Source: Paenibacillus sp. 1781tsa1 (GTDB lineage Bacteria > Bacillota > Bacilli > Paenibacillales > Paenibacillaceae). From it: a stretch of 64,000 nucleotides of DNA. The position numbers and the translations under genes are program-made. Where the stretch lies: assembly GCF_024159265.1 (NCBI RefSeq), contig NZ_JAMYWY010000001.1, positions 6,076,001-6,140,000 on the forward strand. Reading direction: 5' to 3'. Below, in pieces: positions 56,246-64,000 of this stretch. The notes under the pieces are model-generated. The model was not told the origin of the DNA, did no database searches, and saw only the letters and a list, made by a program, of their open reading frames with translations. Numbering within the stretch: position 1 is the stretch's first letter; each line of letters starts with the position of its first letter.

Positions 56246-56957
56246 AATGATTAGTTCCCCCAGCGATCAGATTAGTTATGGAGTACATCAGAATTTGATT
56301 GATTTCGTTCACAATCTCCGCCGTATGTTCGTTGACAAAGAAATGGGAACCCTGAAATGAATGATAGGAACAGGGTAAAAAGGCATAGTTTTGCCACTCC
56401 AGCATATCGCTGCCGGGTATATCTGATTCACTATTAAAAAGGCTGACCTGACTCCTAAACACCGGAGCCTCTCCTTCATGACGATATTCCTCTACAGCCC
56501 GAATATCATTGCGGAGAAGATCAAATACAAAATCCGAGAACTCCCGATCGTGGACTAACGCTACTGGGATGCCACCCATCTCATACATTTTGGCACGAAA
56601 ACGGACTGAGTCCAGCAGATGGAGACCTTTCGATTGATACAAGTGCGGGGGTCTCATCCCGGACAAAATGACATGTTTGGGCAACCGCCGTTTTGTTTGT
56701 ATTAATTTCACATATACCTCTAGCAGAACAAGTGCCCCCATGCTGTGCCCAAAGATGCAATAGTCATCGGAATCATCGATCTGCCTCACTACATCTTCGG
56801 CCATCTGATGAATGGTAGAGCATGGAAGGCTTCGATTCTGTGTGCTACGTCCAGGCAATTCAATTGCAATGAGTTCGATTGCCGGGTTAAGATATTTCTT
56901 CCATTTCAAATATGTAAAGGAAAATCCGCCCGCGTAAGGGATGGTATACAGTTTCAT
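56232..56957 (-). CDS. Type II thioesterase (GrsT-like)
   Basis: A 241-residue alpha/beta hydrolase of the stand-alone NRPS thioesterase family. It has the nucleophile S72 in GHSMGAL, the early PYAGG oxyanion-region motif, an ELPGR segment and the late catalytic His in GSHFFV. Such proteins remove wrong or stalled groups from carrier domains. Its start overlaps the stop of the FabD-like gene by four bases (ATGA), indicating translational coupling. Since no synthetase carries its own TE, it could also take part in release, but proofreading is the usual family role. Confidence 0.92.
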   Translation of the reverse strand: MKLYTIPYAGGFSFTYLKWKKYLNPAIELIAIELPGRSTQNRSLPCSTIHQMAEDVVRQIDDSDDYCIFGHSMGALVLLEVYVKLIQTKRRLPKHVILSGMRPPHLYQSKGLHLLDSVRFRAKMYEMGGIPVALVHDREFSDFVFDLLRNDIRAVEEYRHEGEAPVFRSQVSLFNSESDIPGSDMLEWQNYAFLPCSYHSFQGSHFFVNEHTAEIVNEINQILMYSITNLIAGGTNHYADF

Positions 56958-57910
56958 GCTCCAGCCTCCCGGCTTGTAGTCGGCATAAAGGCAACAAGTT
57001 GGGATCTCTCATCTGTAGATTCATAGCTGAAAGTGTGCAGATGTGGCTCGTTTTTTTGCAGAATCCTTGTCAGGATCCGACCACTTCCGAGTTCAATCAA
57101 GGTATTAATATTTTGCTTTTGGATGGATTGGATACTTTGATGCCACCGTACAGGCATACAAAGCTGTAAGAGTAAATTGTCGATGATGGAGTACTTGGTG
57201 TAGGGTTGTGCTGATACGTTGGAGATGACGGGAACCTGAGGTGATGCAATGGAGCATTGTCTTAACTGAGCATGTAATTCTCTGACAGCATCCTGCATAA
57301 GTGGTGTGTGGTATGGGGCATTGCCGATAAGACGCTTGCAGTAAGCACCTCGTCGGACAGCCTGCATTTCAACAGTGGCAATATCGTGTTGTTTGCCCGC
57401 AATGGCGACTTGATTGGGAGAGTTATAACAGCTGATCCATACAGAGCCTCCCTTCGCTCTAATATTCCTGCATAATTCTTCGCTGATCACATGGCTGATT
57501 CCGTTCACTACACTCATCACAGCATCCTGCTCCTGCATGACTTGCACTGCCAGTTTGGAGCGAAAAGCAACCAAAGGCAGCACTTCCTCAAATGCGATTG
57601 CACCTGAACAGGTAAGGGCAGCATATTCTCCTAAACTGTGCCCTGCCAAGACTGAAGGGTAGTATCCGTATTTCTCCTGCATGTGTCTATAACATGAGAG
57701 ACTGGCTGTGACGATAAGAGGAGCGTTAATTGTTATATCCGTTAGTTGTTGTTTGGGGTCATAAAAACAAATATCGGCTACATCGTAACCGAGCACGTCG
57801 GAAGCTTCTTCGAATGTTCGCCTGACCGTGGAACTTTCGTCGTACAGAGCCTGTAACATGCCTTTTCGCTGGGAAGACTGCCCCGGGAAAATAAATGCAC
57901 ACTTGTTCAT
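56954..57910 (-). CDS. Trans-acting malonyl-CoA:ACP transacylase (FabD-like)
   Basis: A 318-residue acyltransferase, the counterpart of ItuD/FenF in iturin-type clusters. Numbered from the chosen start, it has S92 in GHSLGEY, R117 and H201, the same numbers as the nucleophile, carboxylate-binding Arg and catalytic His of E. coli FabD; the Arg points to malonyl. It would load malonate onto the ACP of the hybrid subunit for one KS-catalysed extension of the fatty acid. I start it at the ATG at 57910, after GAGAGGTG, six codons inside a longer frame. It is the first gene of the eight-gene operon. Confidence 0.92.
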   Translation of the reverse strand: MNKCAFIFPGQSSQRKGMLQALYDESSTVRRTFEEASDVLGYDVADICFYDPKQQLTDITINAPLIVTASLSCYRHMQEKYGYYPSVLAGHSLGEYAALTCSGAIAFEEVLPLVAFRSKLAVQVMQEQDAVMSVVNGISHVISEELCRNIRAKGGSVWISCYNSPNQVAIAGKQHDIATVEMQAVRRGAYCKRLIGNAPYHTPLMQDAVRELHAQLRQCSIASPQVPVISNVSAQPYTKYSIIDNLLLQLCMPVRWHQSIQSIQKQNINTLIELGSGRILTRILQKNEPHLHTFSYESTDERSQLVAFMPTTSREAGA

Positions 57911-57973
57911 GCTTTCACCTCTCGTCACAAATGGATGAATTCTTTCCTAAACGATGGCTGACGGCAACTAACA

Positions 57974-58002
57974 ATTCGTATAAATATCGAGTTAACACGA
58001 AT
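57974..58002. promoter_or_regulatory. Inverted repeat upstream of the FabD-like gene
   Basis: ATTCGT (57974-57979) and ACGAAT (57997-58002) with a 17-base spacer, 64 bases before the first gene of the NRPS operon. A possible operator; short arms make chance occurrence possible. Confidence 0.35.
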
Positions 58003-58036
58003 CTTGGAAAATAAATGGGAAAATAGAATCACATAA

Positions 58037-58087
58037 ATGTAAAACTAGTATTTTATTCATGTAAAATACCTCTACTTTTATGTAAAC
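58037..58087. promoter_or_regulatory. Three phased ATGTAAA direct repeats
   Basis: ATGTAAAA at 58037, ATGTAAAA at 58059 and ATGTAAAC at 58080, spaced 22 and 21 bases, that is about two helical turns apart. OmpR-type regulators often bind phased direct repeats, and one is encoded next to this region. Confidence 0.5.
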
Positions 58088-58304
58088 TTTTACTTTAAAA
58101 TCATATAATTCAATATAGTACATACAATTACAATTCAAAACTTAGTAAAATAGTACCAATACAAATATATTTAGTCAATATTTCAATTCAATTTCTTATT
58201 CTTTGATTCCTCTATTATTATGGTGAAAAATGACATAAAATAAGGAAGAAACTAGAATCTCTAAAATTCTTGCATTCTGGCATCTTATACATGGAGCGAT
58301 CACA

Positions 58305-59003
58305 ATGAACTCTAAACGCAAAGTCCTCATCATCGAGGATGAACATGATATTTCTCGCATTTTGCGAGACTACCTGATCAAAAATGATTATGACGCTGCC
58401 GTCGCTGCCACCGGACAGGATGGCCTTCAGATCATGGAGCTTATTCATCCGGATTACATCATTCTCGATATTATGCTTCCGGATATGGACGGCATCGATG
58501 TATGCCGCGAGATTCGGCGTCGGAACAACATTCCCATCCTCATCCTGAGTGCAAGAGGAAGTGACACGGACAAAGTGCTTGGACTTGGCTTCGGTGCAGA
58601 TGACTATATGACCAAGCCCTTCTCACTCAGTGAGTTGCTCGCCCGGATCCATGCGCATTTCAGAAGATATGACAGCCTTGGTTCGGAACGTGCTCCCTCT
58701 GATTCGCTGCGTCTGGGTGATCTCGAAATTGACAAAAAAGCATACAAAGTTACGTTAAAGGGCTTCGAGGTCTCTCTCTCTGCGAAGGAATTTGAACTTC
58801 TGCATTATCTGGCCAGCAACAAAAATCAGGTTTTCTCAAAATCCCAATTGCTAGATGCCATTTGGGGCTATGCTGCTTATGGAGACGAAAATACGGTAAC
58901 GGTGTATATACGCAGACTGCGGGAAAAAATCGAGGAAGACCCCTCTCATCCCACGTTACTAAGAACCGTCTGGGGGGTCGGATACAAATTCAATCACGAA
59001 TAA
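58305..59003 (+). CDS. OmpR-family response regulator
   Basis: A 232-residue regulator. The receiver domain has E11-D12 and phosphoacceptor D55 in ILDIMLPD, the ILSARG Ser and the conserved Lys in MTKPF. The C-terminal winged helix includes LSAKEFELLHYLA, the VTVYIRRLREKIE recognition helix and the wing TVWGVGYKF. A GGAG ribosome site precedes the ATG. It is co-transcribed with the sensor kinase 21 bases later. Its divergent position next to the NRPS operon makes it a candidate regulator of lipopeptide synthesis and of the ABC genes downstream. Confidence 0.93.
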   Translation: MNSKRKVLIIEDEHDISRILRDYLIKNDYDAAVAATGQDGLQIMELIHPDYIILDIMLPDMDGIDVCREIRRRNNIPILILSARGSDTDKVLGLGFGADDYMTKPFSLSELLARIHAHFRRYDSLGSERAPSDSLRLGDLEIDKKAYKVTLKGFEVSLSAKEFELLHYLASNKNQVFSKSQLLDAIWGYAAYGDENTVTVYIRRLREKIEEDPSHPTLLRTVWGVGYKFNHE

Positions 59004-59024
59004 AGCTAGAATGGAGACTACTTC

Positions 59025-60464
59025 ATGTCACTTCACACCTGGTCCACACGTTGGCTGAAGACATCCTTGACGCTTCTCATAATGGTCATGATCTGCAGCG
59101 TTGTTTTGTTTCTCGATCTGCTTGCCGGCCGAACTGCAGATGAATCCAACCCAACCATCAATCAGGTTCGGCTCAAGGTTAACCCGCTTCTGCTTGAACT
59201 GGAGCAAAACCGCCATAGGCTGCGTGATCCGGTGATTCGGGACAAACTGCGTTCTGCAGCCATTGATAAGAACATTCAATTTTCCTATGTCGGACTGGAT
59301 GGGGTGATTTTGCTGTCCTCCGCTTCTTCGTCCGAAGGCACCCAAGTGAACCTTAGATCTGCCCTTCATTATAATCTGAAAGATGCATTGCAGCTCGCAG
59401 ATGGAGATGATTCACTGGGCATTGCATTTCCCATAATGGATGGCCCGGGTGGCAGCCAGATCGGAAACGCCATTTTTACCGTACCCAAATCACTTGTTTT
59501 TGCTCAGCAGCCTGTCACTTTTCCGTTATTCATCCTGGGCAGCCTGATCATCATATCCCTCATGCTGATGCTTCTTCTGATCATCATGACTCGCAGGGTC
59601 AGAGAACGTATGCTTACTCCTGTTAACCAATTGAAACAGCATGCCGAATTGATACTCAAAGGACAATATGATGAACAGATTCAATATAACCGTAACGACG
59701 AGATGGGCGGCCTTTACGCTATGCTTGACTTGATGCGGACGGAGATCATGCATTTGAGTGAACAGCGCATACGGCAGGAGAAAGCCCAAAAAGAACTCAT
59801 CACCAACATATCTCATGAACTCAAAACCCCAATCACAACGGTAAAAGCATACATAGAAGCCATATCGGAAGGGCTTTGCGCGGATGAGGAAACACTGATG
59901 GAATACATGGAAATTATGCGAACTCATACAGATAAAACGGCACGGCTCGTTGAAGATTTGCTGGTTCATGCGCTTCAGGAGCTTGGGCAGATTTCGGTTG
60001 AGCCCCGAGAGGTATACAGTCGTGCCGTATTTGAAAACATGCTCAGGCCCATTAGACATATCGTAAGAATCAATGGACTGACATACGAAGAGTCCGAAGT
60101 TATTCCAAATGTGCTCATACGAATGGATCCTGTACGTATCGAACAGGTTGTCTCCAATCTCGTATCCAACGCGCTTAAACACACCGCTCCCGGGGATTAC
60201 ATTCGCATTCGTGCAGAACTGGATTCGGGACAATTCAAGCTTACGATCGCCGATTCCGGTCAAGGCATACGTGCTCAGGATATGCCTTTTGTGTTTGAAC
60301 GATATTTCCGGGGAAGCTCATCCTTGTCTTCCGGTATACATGAAGGAACGGGACTTGGCCTCTCCATCTGCAAAAGCATCATTGAAGCACATGGAGGGCA
60401 GATCAGTTTTTCCAGCAAGGTAGGTCAGGGCACCCTCTTTCAGTTCAGCCTGCCCATATGTTAA
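59025..60464 (+). CDS. Sensor histidine kinase with extracellular domain
   Basis: 479 residues. A first membrane helix (about 12-34), a ~130-residue extracellular sensor domain, a second membrane helix (about 165-188) and a HAMP domain are followed by the phospho-acceptor H264 in NISHELKTP. The ATPase domain has an N-box in VVSNLVSNALKHT, DSGQGI and GTGLGLSI. It pairs with the preceding regulator. The large external loop differs from the short-loop BceS kinases of peptide-sensing systems, so it may detect its signal directly. Signal identity is unknown. Confidence 0.92.
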   Translation: MSLHTWSTRWLKTSLTLLIMVMICSVVLFLDLLAGRTADESNPTINQVRLKVNPLLLELEQNRHRLRDPVIRDKLRSAAIDKNIQFSYVGLDGVILLSSASSSEGTQVNLRSALHYNLKDALQLADGDDSLGIAFPIMDGPGGSQIGNAIFTVPKSLVFAQQPVTFPLFILGSLIIISLMLMLLLIIMTRRVRERMLTPVNQLKQHAELILKGQYDEQIQYNRNDEMGGLYAMLDLMRTEIMHLSEQRIRQEKAQKELITNISHELKTPITTVKAYIEAISEGLCADEETLMEYMEIMRTHTDKTARLVEDLLVHALQELGQISVEPREVYSRAVFENMLRPIRHIVRINGLTYEESEVIPNVLIRMDPVRIEQVVSNLVSNALKHTAPGDYIRIRAELDSGQFKLTIADSGQGIRAQDMPFVFERYFRGSSSLSSGIHEGTGLGLSICKSIIEAHGGQISFSSKVGQGTLFQFSLPIC

Positions 60465-60610
60465 GTCGCACTCTCTCACGTCATTTTATGGGAACCTTCC
60501 TGTTTTCGGATATATCCGGAATGGTGTAATACTTTATTCATAATTTGATAATTCTTCCTCAACATCCTCCCTTTAATATGAATGGTATACTGCAACGAGG
60601 AGTGATCCAC

Positions 60611-61369
60611 TTGACCAGAACATCTATCATTCGTGCTCAAAACTTATGCAAGACATACAATACCGGAAGTGAACAGTATCACGCTATTCGTAATGTCGAT
60701 CTTGATATCTATGAAGGAGACTTCACAGTGATCATGGGTAATTCCGGTTCAGGCAAATCCACACTTTTATATTTGCTTAGCGGACTCGATCACGTGACAG
60801 CTGGAGAGGTTTATTTTCAGGATCAACGCATTGATGCCTACGGTGAGCGGGAGATGTCTGATTTCCGCACCCGCCGAATTGGCTACATCTATCAAAGCAT
60901 CAACCTTGTTCCGGACCTTTCCATTCAGGATAATATTGCTCTTCCAGGATATATTGCTGGGAACAAAAAAAATGAAGTAAAAGCTCGAGCAGCCCATCTT
61001 ATGAAGGCTATGGACATCGACAGTCAGAACAATCGCCTGCCCTCCCAAACTTCCGGGGGACAGCAGCAGCGGGCGGCTATTGCACGCGCACTCATCAATT
61101 CACCGGATATTATATTTGCCGACGAACCTACCGGAAGTTTGAACTATGATCATGGGAAAGCGGTGCTGGACATCCTCACAGATATTAACCGGAAAGGACA
61201 ATCGGTGGTCATGGTGACACATGACATCAAGGCCGCTTGCCGGGCCGACCGCCTGATCTTTGTCCGAGATGGTAAAGTCGGAGGTATTCTCGAGTTCGAT
61301 AAATATGACGAAACCCAGATTCAGAATCGGGAATCCATGGTCTTCGCCTTTGTGTCGGGGAAGGAGTAA
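60611..61369 (+). CDS. ABC transporter ATP-binding protein (MacB/LolD type)
   Basis: About 252 residues. It has Walker A GNSGSGKST, the Q-loop in YIYQSINLVPDLS, signature TSGGQQQR (Thr replacing the usual Leu), Walker B IIFADEPTGSL and the switch His in VTHD. I start it at the TTG at 60611, which has GAGGAG eight bases upstream; a longer upstream frame lacks a ribosome site. It precedes the permease by three bases. This ATPase class works with FtsX-type permeases in mechanotransmission or extrusion rather than import. Confidence 0.92.
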   Translation: MTRTSIIRAQNLCKTYNTGSEQYHAIRNVDLDIYEGDFTVIMGNSGSGKSTLLYLLSGLDHVTAGEVYFQDQRIDAYGEREMSDFRTRRIGYIYQSINLVPDLSIQDNIALPGYIAGNKKNEVKARAAHLMKAMDIDSQNNRLPSQTSGGQQQRAAIARALINSPDIIFADEPTGSLNYDHGKAVLDILTDINRKGQSVVMVTHDIKAACRADRLIFVRDGKVGGILEFDKYDETQIQNRESMVFAFVSGKE

Positions 61370-61372
61370 CCT

Positions 61373-63775
61373 ATGGCCGCCATTCTAAAGCTGAGTTTCT
61401 CTTATCTGAGTAAAAATAAAATTCAAAACCTGTTCATCACCCTGCTCATTCTGCTGTCTACACTTCTGGTGTCCACATCTGTCATCATTCTGGCCAATAC
61501 GGGTAACCAGTTCGAGGAGATGCATAGTCGGACCAACGGGTCCCATCAGATCTTGACGTTCGACAAAGGACTGAATGATCCCCAAACTGTGCATGACTGG
61601 TGGGCTGCCCAGAACGGTGTTCAAGTCTCACCTTTACTTACTTACCGCACCTTGTCGGGTATCACTTTTGGGGGCACTGACATCCCTAACCTTTATCTAT
61701 ACATGATGAATACCCCGCCTCCTCCGTGGAGTGTAGATGAACTTGTATTTGCAAGTGGTACACAACATTCGGCTCCTGAACAAGGAAGCGTATGGATCCC
61801 AACCTCCATGGCGAATGGCTATAACATCGCTGTCGGTGATACCATTCAATTCAAAACCGGATCAACCACACTTGACCTCGCAGTCTCAGCTATTGTTGTG
61901 GATGTTCCTTATGGAGCACCGTTCACTAATACGGCAAGAATTTGGATGAACAGTACGGATTACCAAAATGATTTAAGTACGCTTGCAGGAAAAGATATTC
62001 ACATGATGGGCATCCATTTTGATGATTACAGTACGAACTCCAGCTACTGGGATCGTTATACAAGGGAGACGGGTGCCCCATTTCTGGAAACCAAAATGGA
62101 ATTTGAAAGTATCTCATCCTTTTATTTGATCATCAATCAGATCGTCGGGTTCATTATGATATTCTTAGGGGCCGTCATGATGATTATTGCCCTCATTACG
62201 ATTGGCTTCACCATATCCGATGCCATTCTGGCCAACTACAAAACGATAGGTATCCTTAAATCGCTGGGACTCACTTCCCGGGGCACCATTGGTACCTACG
62301 TCATTCAATATGCCCTGCTGTCTATCATCGCCGTTCTTCCCGGGCTGGTACTGAGCGTATTCGTCTCCAAATTCATCATCAACATCTCCGTATCGTCCCT
62401 GCGGACTGGCCAGGGTGATCTTCCAATTGAGGGCATTGGAGCTGCTATTGTTGTAGGGCTACTGTTACTCGTCTTGGTTATTGCATTCGTCGTGTTATAC
62501 GCCAGAAAAGCTCGCACGATCGAGCCTGTTCAGGCCATTCGGTACGGTATGTCGGAGAGCGACAATGTACGCATGGCGCGACGAATGAATTCACCTCTCG
62601 CAAACCGGGCCTTGTTTGGACGATTGCCCGTATCTTTTGTCATCGGCATACGCAATCTGATCAAAAACAGCAAAAGCTCGGTTCTGATGTTATTGCTAAC
62701 AACGATGGCTGCTTCCGTACTTGTCCTCGGGTATGTTGTACTGACCAGCATTACCGGAATCTATCAGACGGCGGCCAAATGGGGTTATGACAATGCTAAC
62801 ATTGCCGCAGTCGTTGTAAACAAAGCTACGTTTCCGAGAGCAGAGCTGCAGAACGTATTGGAAGAAGATCCTCGCATCAAAAATGTGGGCTGGCAAGGGA
62901 ACATCACCGGAGTTATCCTTCCAGATGATTCAACCGACGTGGCCAGCCAATCTACCAGTCTTTATCTAAGAGTACTGGATGGAAGCTATCAAGATCTTGG
63001 TTTTGAGACGTTGAGAGGAAACAATCCGGAACGCGAAAATGAAATTTCAATCGGGGTTAGTGTTGCCAAGATGTTAAACAAGGATATGGGAGATCTCATT
63101 GATCTCTACATTGAAGGAGAGAAACGCACGTTCATGATCTCGGGCATCTATCAGGCCATCTCCGACATGTCGGTATCCGGAAGAATCACAGCTCAAGCGC
63201 TTCGAAGCGTGAATCCGAATTACGGAGATGTAGATGTCGCGTTTATCAATGTCAACGATCCTTCTCAGGCGGGAGCCATTGCTAACCAATTGAATGAACA
63301 GTTCAAAGACTCTGCTTCCATCGTCACGCAAAAAACGCTGCTGGATTCCGTTTATGCAGAAGCTGCAAGCATTCTTGTGTACCCCATGGCTCTAATTGGT
63401 CTGCTGTTCATTTTGGTTACATTTATCATTATCTTCAGCACCTGCCGGATCAGTATTCGCAAAGAGAGCAAGACGTATGGCATATATAAGTCGATAGGAA
63501 TGACATCTGGAAAAATCCGTTTCTCCATTGCTACTGGAGTAGCTGCTTTAGCTCTGATTGGTTCAATGCTTGGAGTCATTGTAGGCGTATACCTTCTCCC
63601 CCTGTTACTTGAAAAAGTCCTATCGGGATACGGTATCGTACAGATTCCTCTTATTTTGAACTGGGGAGGCATTATACTCTTTGCTTGTCTGAGTATTATT
63701 GCCGCAGCTCTAGGATCGTGGGTATCGTCCAAGGTGATTCGCCAGGCATCGCCGCGTATTCTTGTCGTCGAATAA
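61373..63775 (+). CDS. FtsX/MacB-type ABC permease, two FtsX domains
   Basis: An 800-residue membrane protein built of two similar halves. Helix 1 (about 15-40) is followed by a ~210-residue extracellular domain and three helices (about 255-385). A helix near 430-455 is followed by a second extracellular domain (~460-650) and three more helices to the end. The conserved cytoplasmic TIGILKSLGLTSRG and KTYGIYKSIGMTSGK segments are the FtsX coupling loops of each half. It partners with the ATPase just upstream. Family members expel antimicrobial peptides, toxins or lipoproteins, so self-protection against the neighbouring lipopeptide is a reasonable inference. Confidence 0.92.
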   Translation: MAAILKLSFSYLSKNKIQNLFITLLILLSTLLVSTSVIILANTGNQFEEMHSRTNGSHQILTFDKGLNDPQTVHDWWAAQNGVQVSPLLTYRTLSGITFGGTDIPNLYLYMMNTPPPPWSVDELVFASGTQHSAPEQGSVWIPTSMANGYNIAVGDTIQFKTGSTTLDLAVSAIVVDVPYGAPFTNTARIWMNSTDYQNDLSTLAGKDIHMMGIHFDDYSTNSSYWDRYTRETGAPFLETKMEFESISSFYLIINQIVGFIMIFLGAVMMIIALITIGFTISDAILANYKTIGILKSLGLTSRGTIGTYVIQYALLSIIAVLPGLVLSVFVSKFIINISVSSLRTGQGDLPIEGIGAAIVVGLLLLVLVIAFVVLYARKARTIEPVQAIRYGMSESDNVRMARRMNSPLANRALFGRLPVSFVIGIRNLIKNSKSSVLMLLLTTMAASVLVLGYVVLTSITGIYQTAAKWGYDNANIAAVVVNKATFPRAELQNVLEEDPRIKNVGWQGNITGVILPDDSTDVASQSTSLYLRVLDGSYQDLGFETLRGNNPERENEISIGVSVAKMLNKDMGDLIDLYIEGEKRTFMISGIYQAISDMSVSGRITAQALRSVNPNYGDVDVAFINVNDPSQAGAIANQLNEQFKDSASIVTQKTLLDSVYAEAASILVYPMALIGLLFILVTFIIIFSTCRISIRKESKTYGIYKSIGMTSGKIRFSIATGVAALALIGSMLGVIVGVYLLPLLLEKVLSGYGIVQIPLILNWGGIILFACLSIIAAALGSWVSSKVIRQASPRILVVE

Positions 63776-63797
63776 CATGTAGAAAGAAGGAGTACTC

Positions 63798-64000
63798 ATG
63801 CATAGCGTATACAAAAAGCTTCTGGTCGCCGCTCTAGGCTCCGTTGGCTTACTTGCGGCCTGTACGAATAATCCTCTCAACTCCTCATCAGAGAGCGGAA
63901 ATGCCCAGGGCGCCGAGTCCCAATGGATGAAGCTGATTAGCAATAATGCTATAGATAAGGAACTTGATCAAGTCAGCGAGAAATCCGCATCCAGTCTCTT
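63798..64000 (+). CDS. Lipoprotein (5' part; cut by window end)
   Basis: The first 67 codons of a gene with an AGAAGGAG ribosome site, 22 bases after the permease stop codon. The product starts with a basic N-terminus, a hydrophobic core and a lipobox LLAAC, so Cys22 would be lipidated and the protein anchored outside the membrane. The visible mature part is polar and Ser/Asn-rich. Position after a MacB-like ATPase/permease pair suggests a membrane-associated partner of that transporter, but the domain needed to identify it is outside the window. Confidence 0.85.
   Translation, partial: MHSVYKKLLVAALGSVGLLAACTNNPLNSSSESGNAQGAESQWMKLISNNAIDKELDQVSEKSASSL

Larger units (their letters stand above)
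57911..58304. promoter_or_regulatory. AT-rich divergent control region of the NRPS operon and the two-component genes
   Basis: 394 bases without a gene, very AT-rich from 58000 to 58250. It must hold the promoters of the 39-kb lipopeptide operon (minus) and of the regulator operon (plus). Visible elements are an inverted repeat at 57974-58002 and three phased ATGTAAA repeats at 58037-58087. I could not fix -10 and -35 boxes with confidence because many AT-rich matches exist. Confidence 0.65.

Noticed and set aside
56232..56957. The stand-alone thioesterase as the main release enzyme
   Set aside because: Its sequence is of the GrsT-like editing type; release by it is possible but not the simplest reading while an unexplained terminal domain sits on the last synthetase.
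59526..60263. A 245-codon minus-strand open frame
   Set aside because: It is the antisense shadow of the sensor kinase ATPase domain.

Overview
The window looks like a chromosomal segment of a low- to mid-GC, spore-forming Firmicute, most likely Paenibacillus. The grounds are YesM/YesN-type two-component genes next to LplB/YtcP-type sugar permeases, a Spo0E-like protein, strong GGAGG-type ribosome sites, many AraC and Gfo/Idh genes, and a very large NRPS/PKS locus. The species is an inference; no rRNA or marker gene is present.

Left part (1-18.5 kb): a truncated YesN-like response regulator and its YesM-like kinase (minus strand), a small acidic protein, two sugar-ABC permeases, and a Spo0E-like protein. 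A three-gene minus-strand operon follows (WYL regulator plus two tandem BtrH/C39-like paralogues). Next come a zinc-ribbon protein, a MITE-like insertion with 11-bp flanking direct repeats, a divergent ArsR/TetL-like MFS pair, a SnoaL-like protein and an Rrf2 regulator. The part ends with two AraC-controlled sets of sugar or polyol genes (Gfo/Idh, aldo/keto reductase, Gfo/Idh, TIM-barrel isomerase).

Central part (18.6-57.9 kb, minus strand): one tightly packed eight-gene operon. In transcription order it holds a FabD-like malonyltransferase, a type II thioesterase, an EctB-like diaminobutyrate (Dab) aminotransferase, FAAL-ACP-KS, ACP-aminotransferase-C-(vestigial A)-T-C-A-T-C-A-T-E, C-A-T-C-A-T-E, an ABC exporter, and C-A-T-C-A-T-C-A-T-(terminal C-like). 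The starter logic is that of iturin/mycosubtilin: a beta-amino fatty acid made by FAAL, KS, trans-AT and an embedded aminotransferase, here split over two proteins. Reading the A-domain pocket residues by eye gives: beta-amino acyl - Dab - D-Thr - Val - D-X - X' (perhaps Gly-like) - Val - Thr. This would be a cationic, iturin-like lipoheptapeptide. The last subunit ends in a diverged condensation-superfamily domain rather than a thioesterase. The two Val modules share a ~2.7-kb near-identical, GC-rich block at a constant 12,628-bp offset, which points to recent gene conversion or duplication.

Right part (58.3-64 kb, plus strand): an OmpR-type regulator, a sensor kinase, an ABC ATPase, an 800-residue FtsX/MacB-type permease and the start of a lipoprotein. 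They are divergent from the NRPS operon across a 394-bp AT-rich region with phased ATGTAAA repeats. They probably sense envelope stress or give self-protection, and may regulate the lipopeptide operon.
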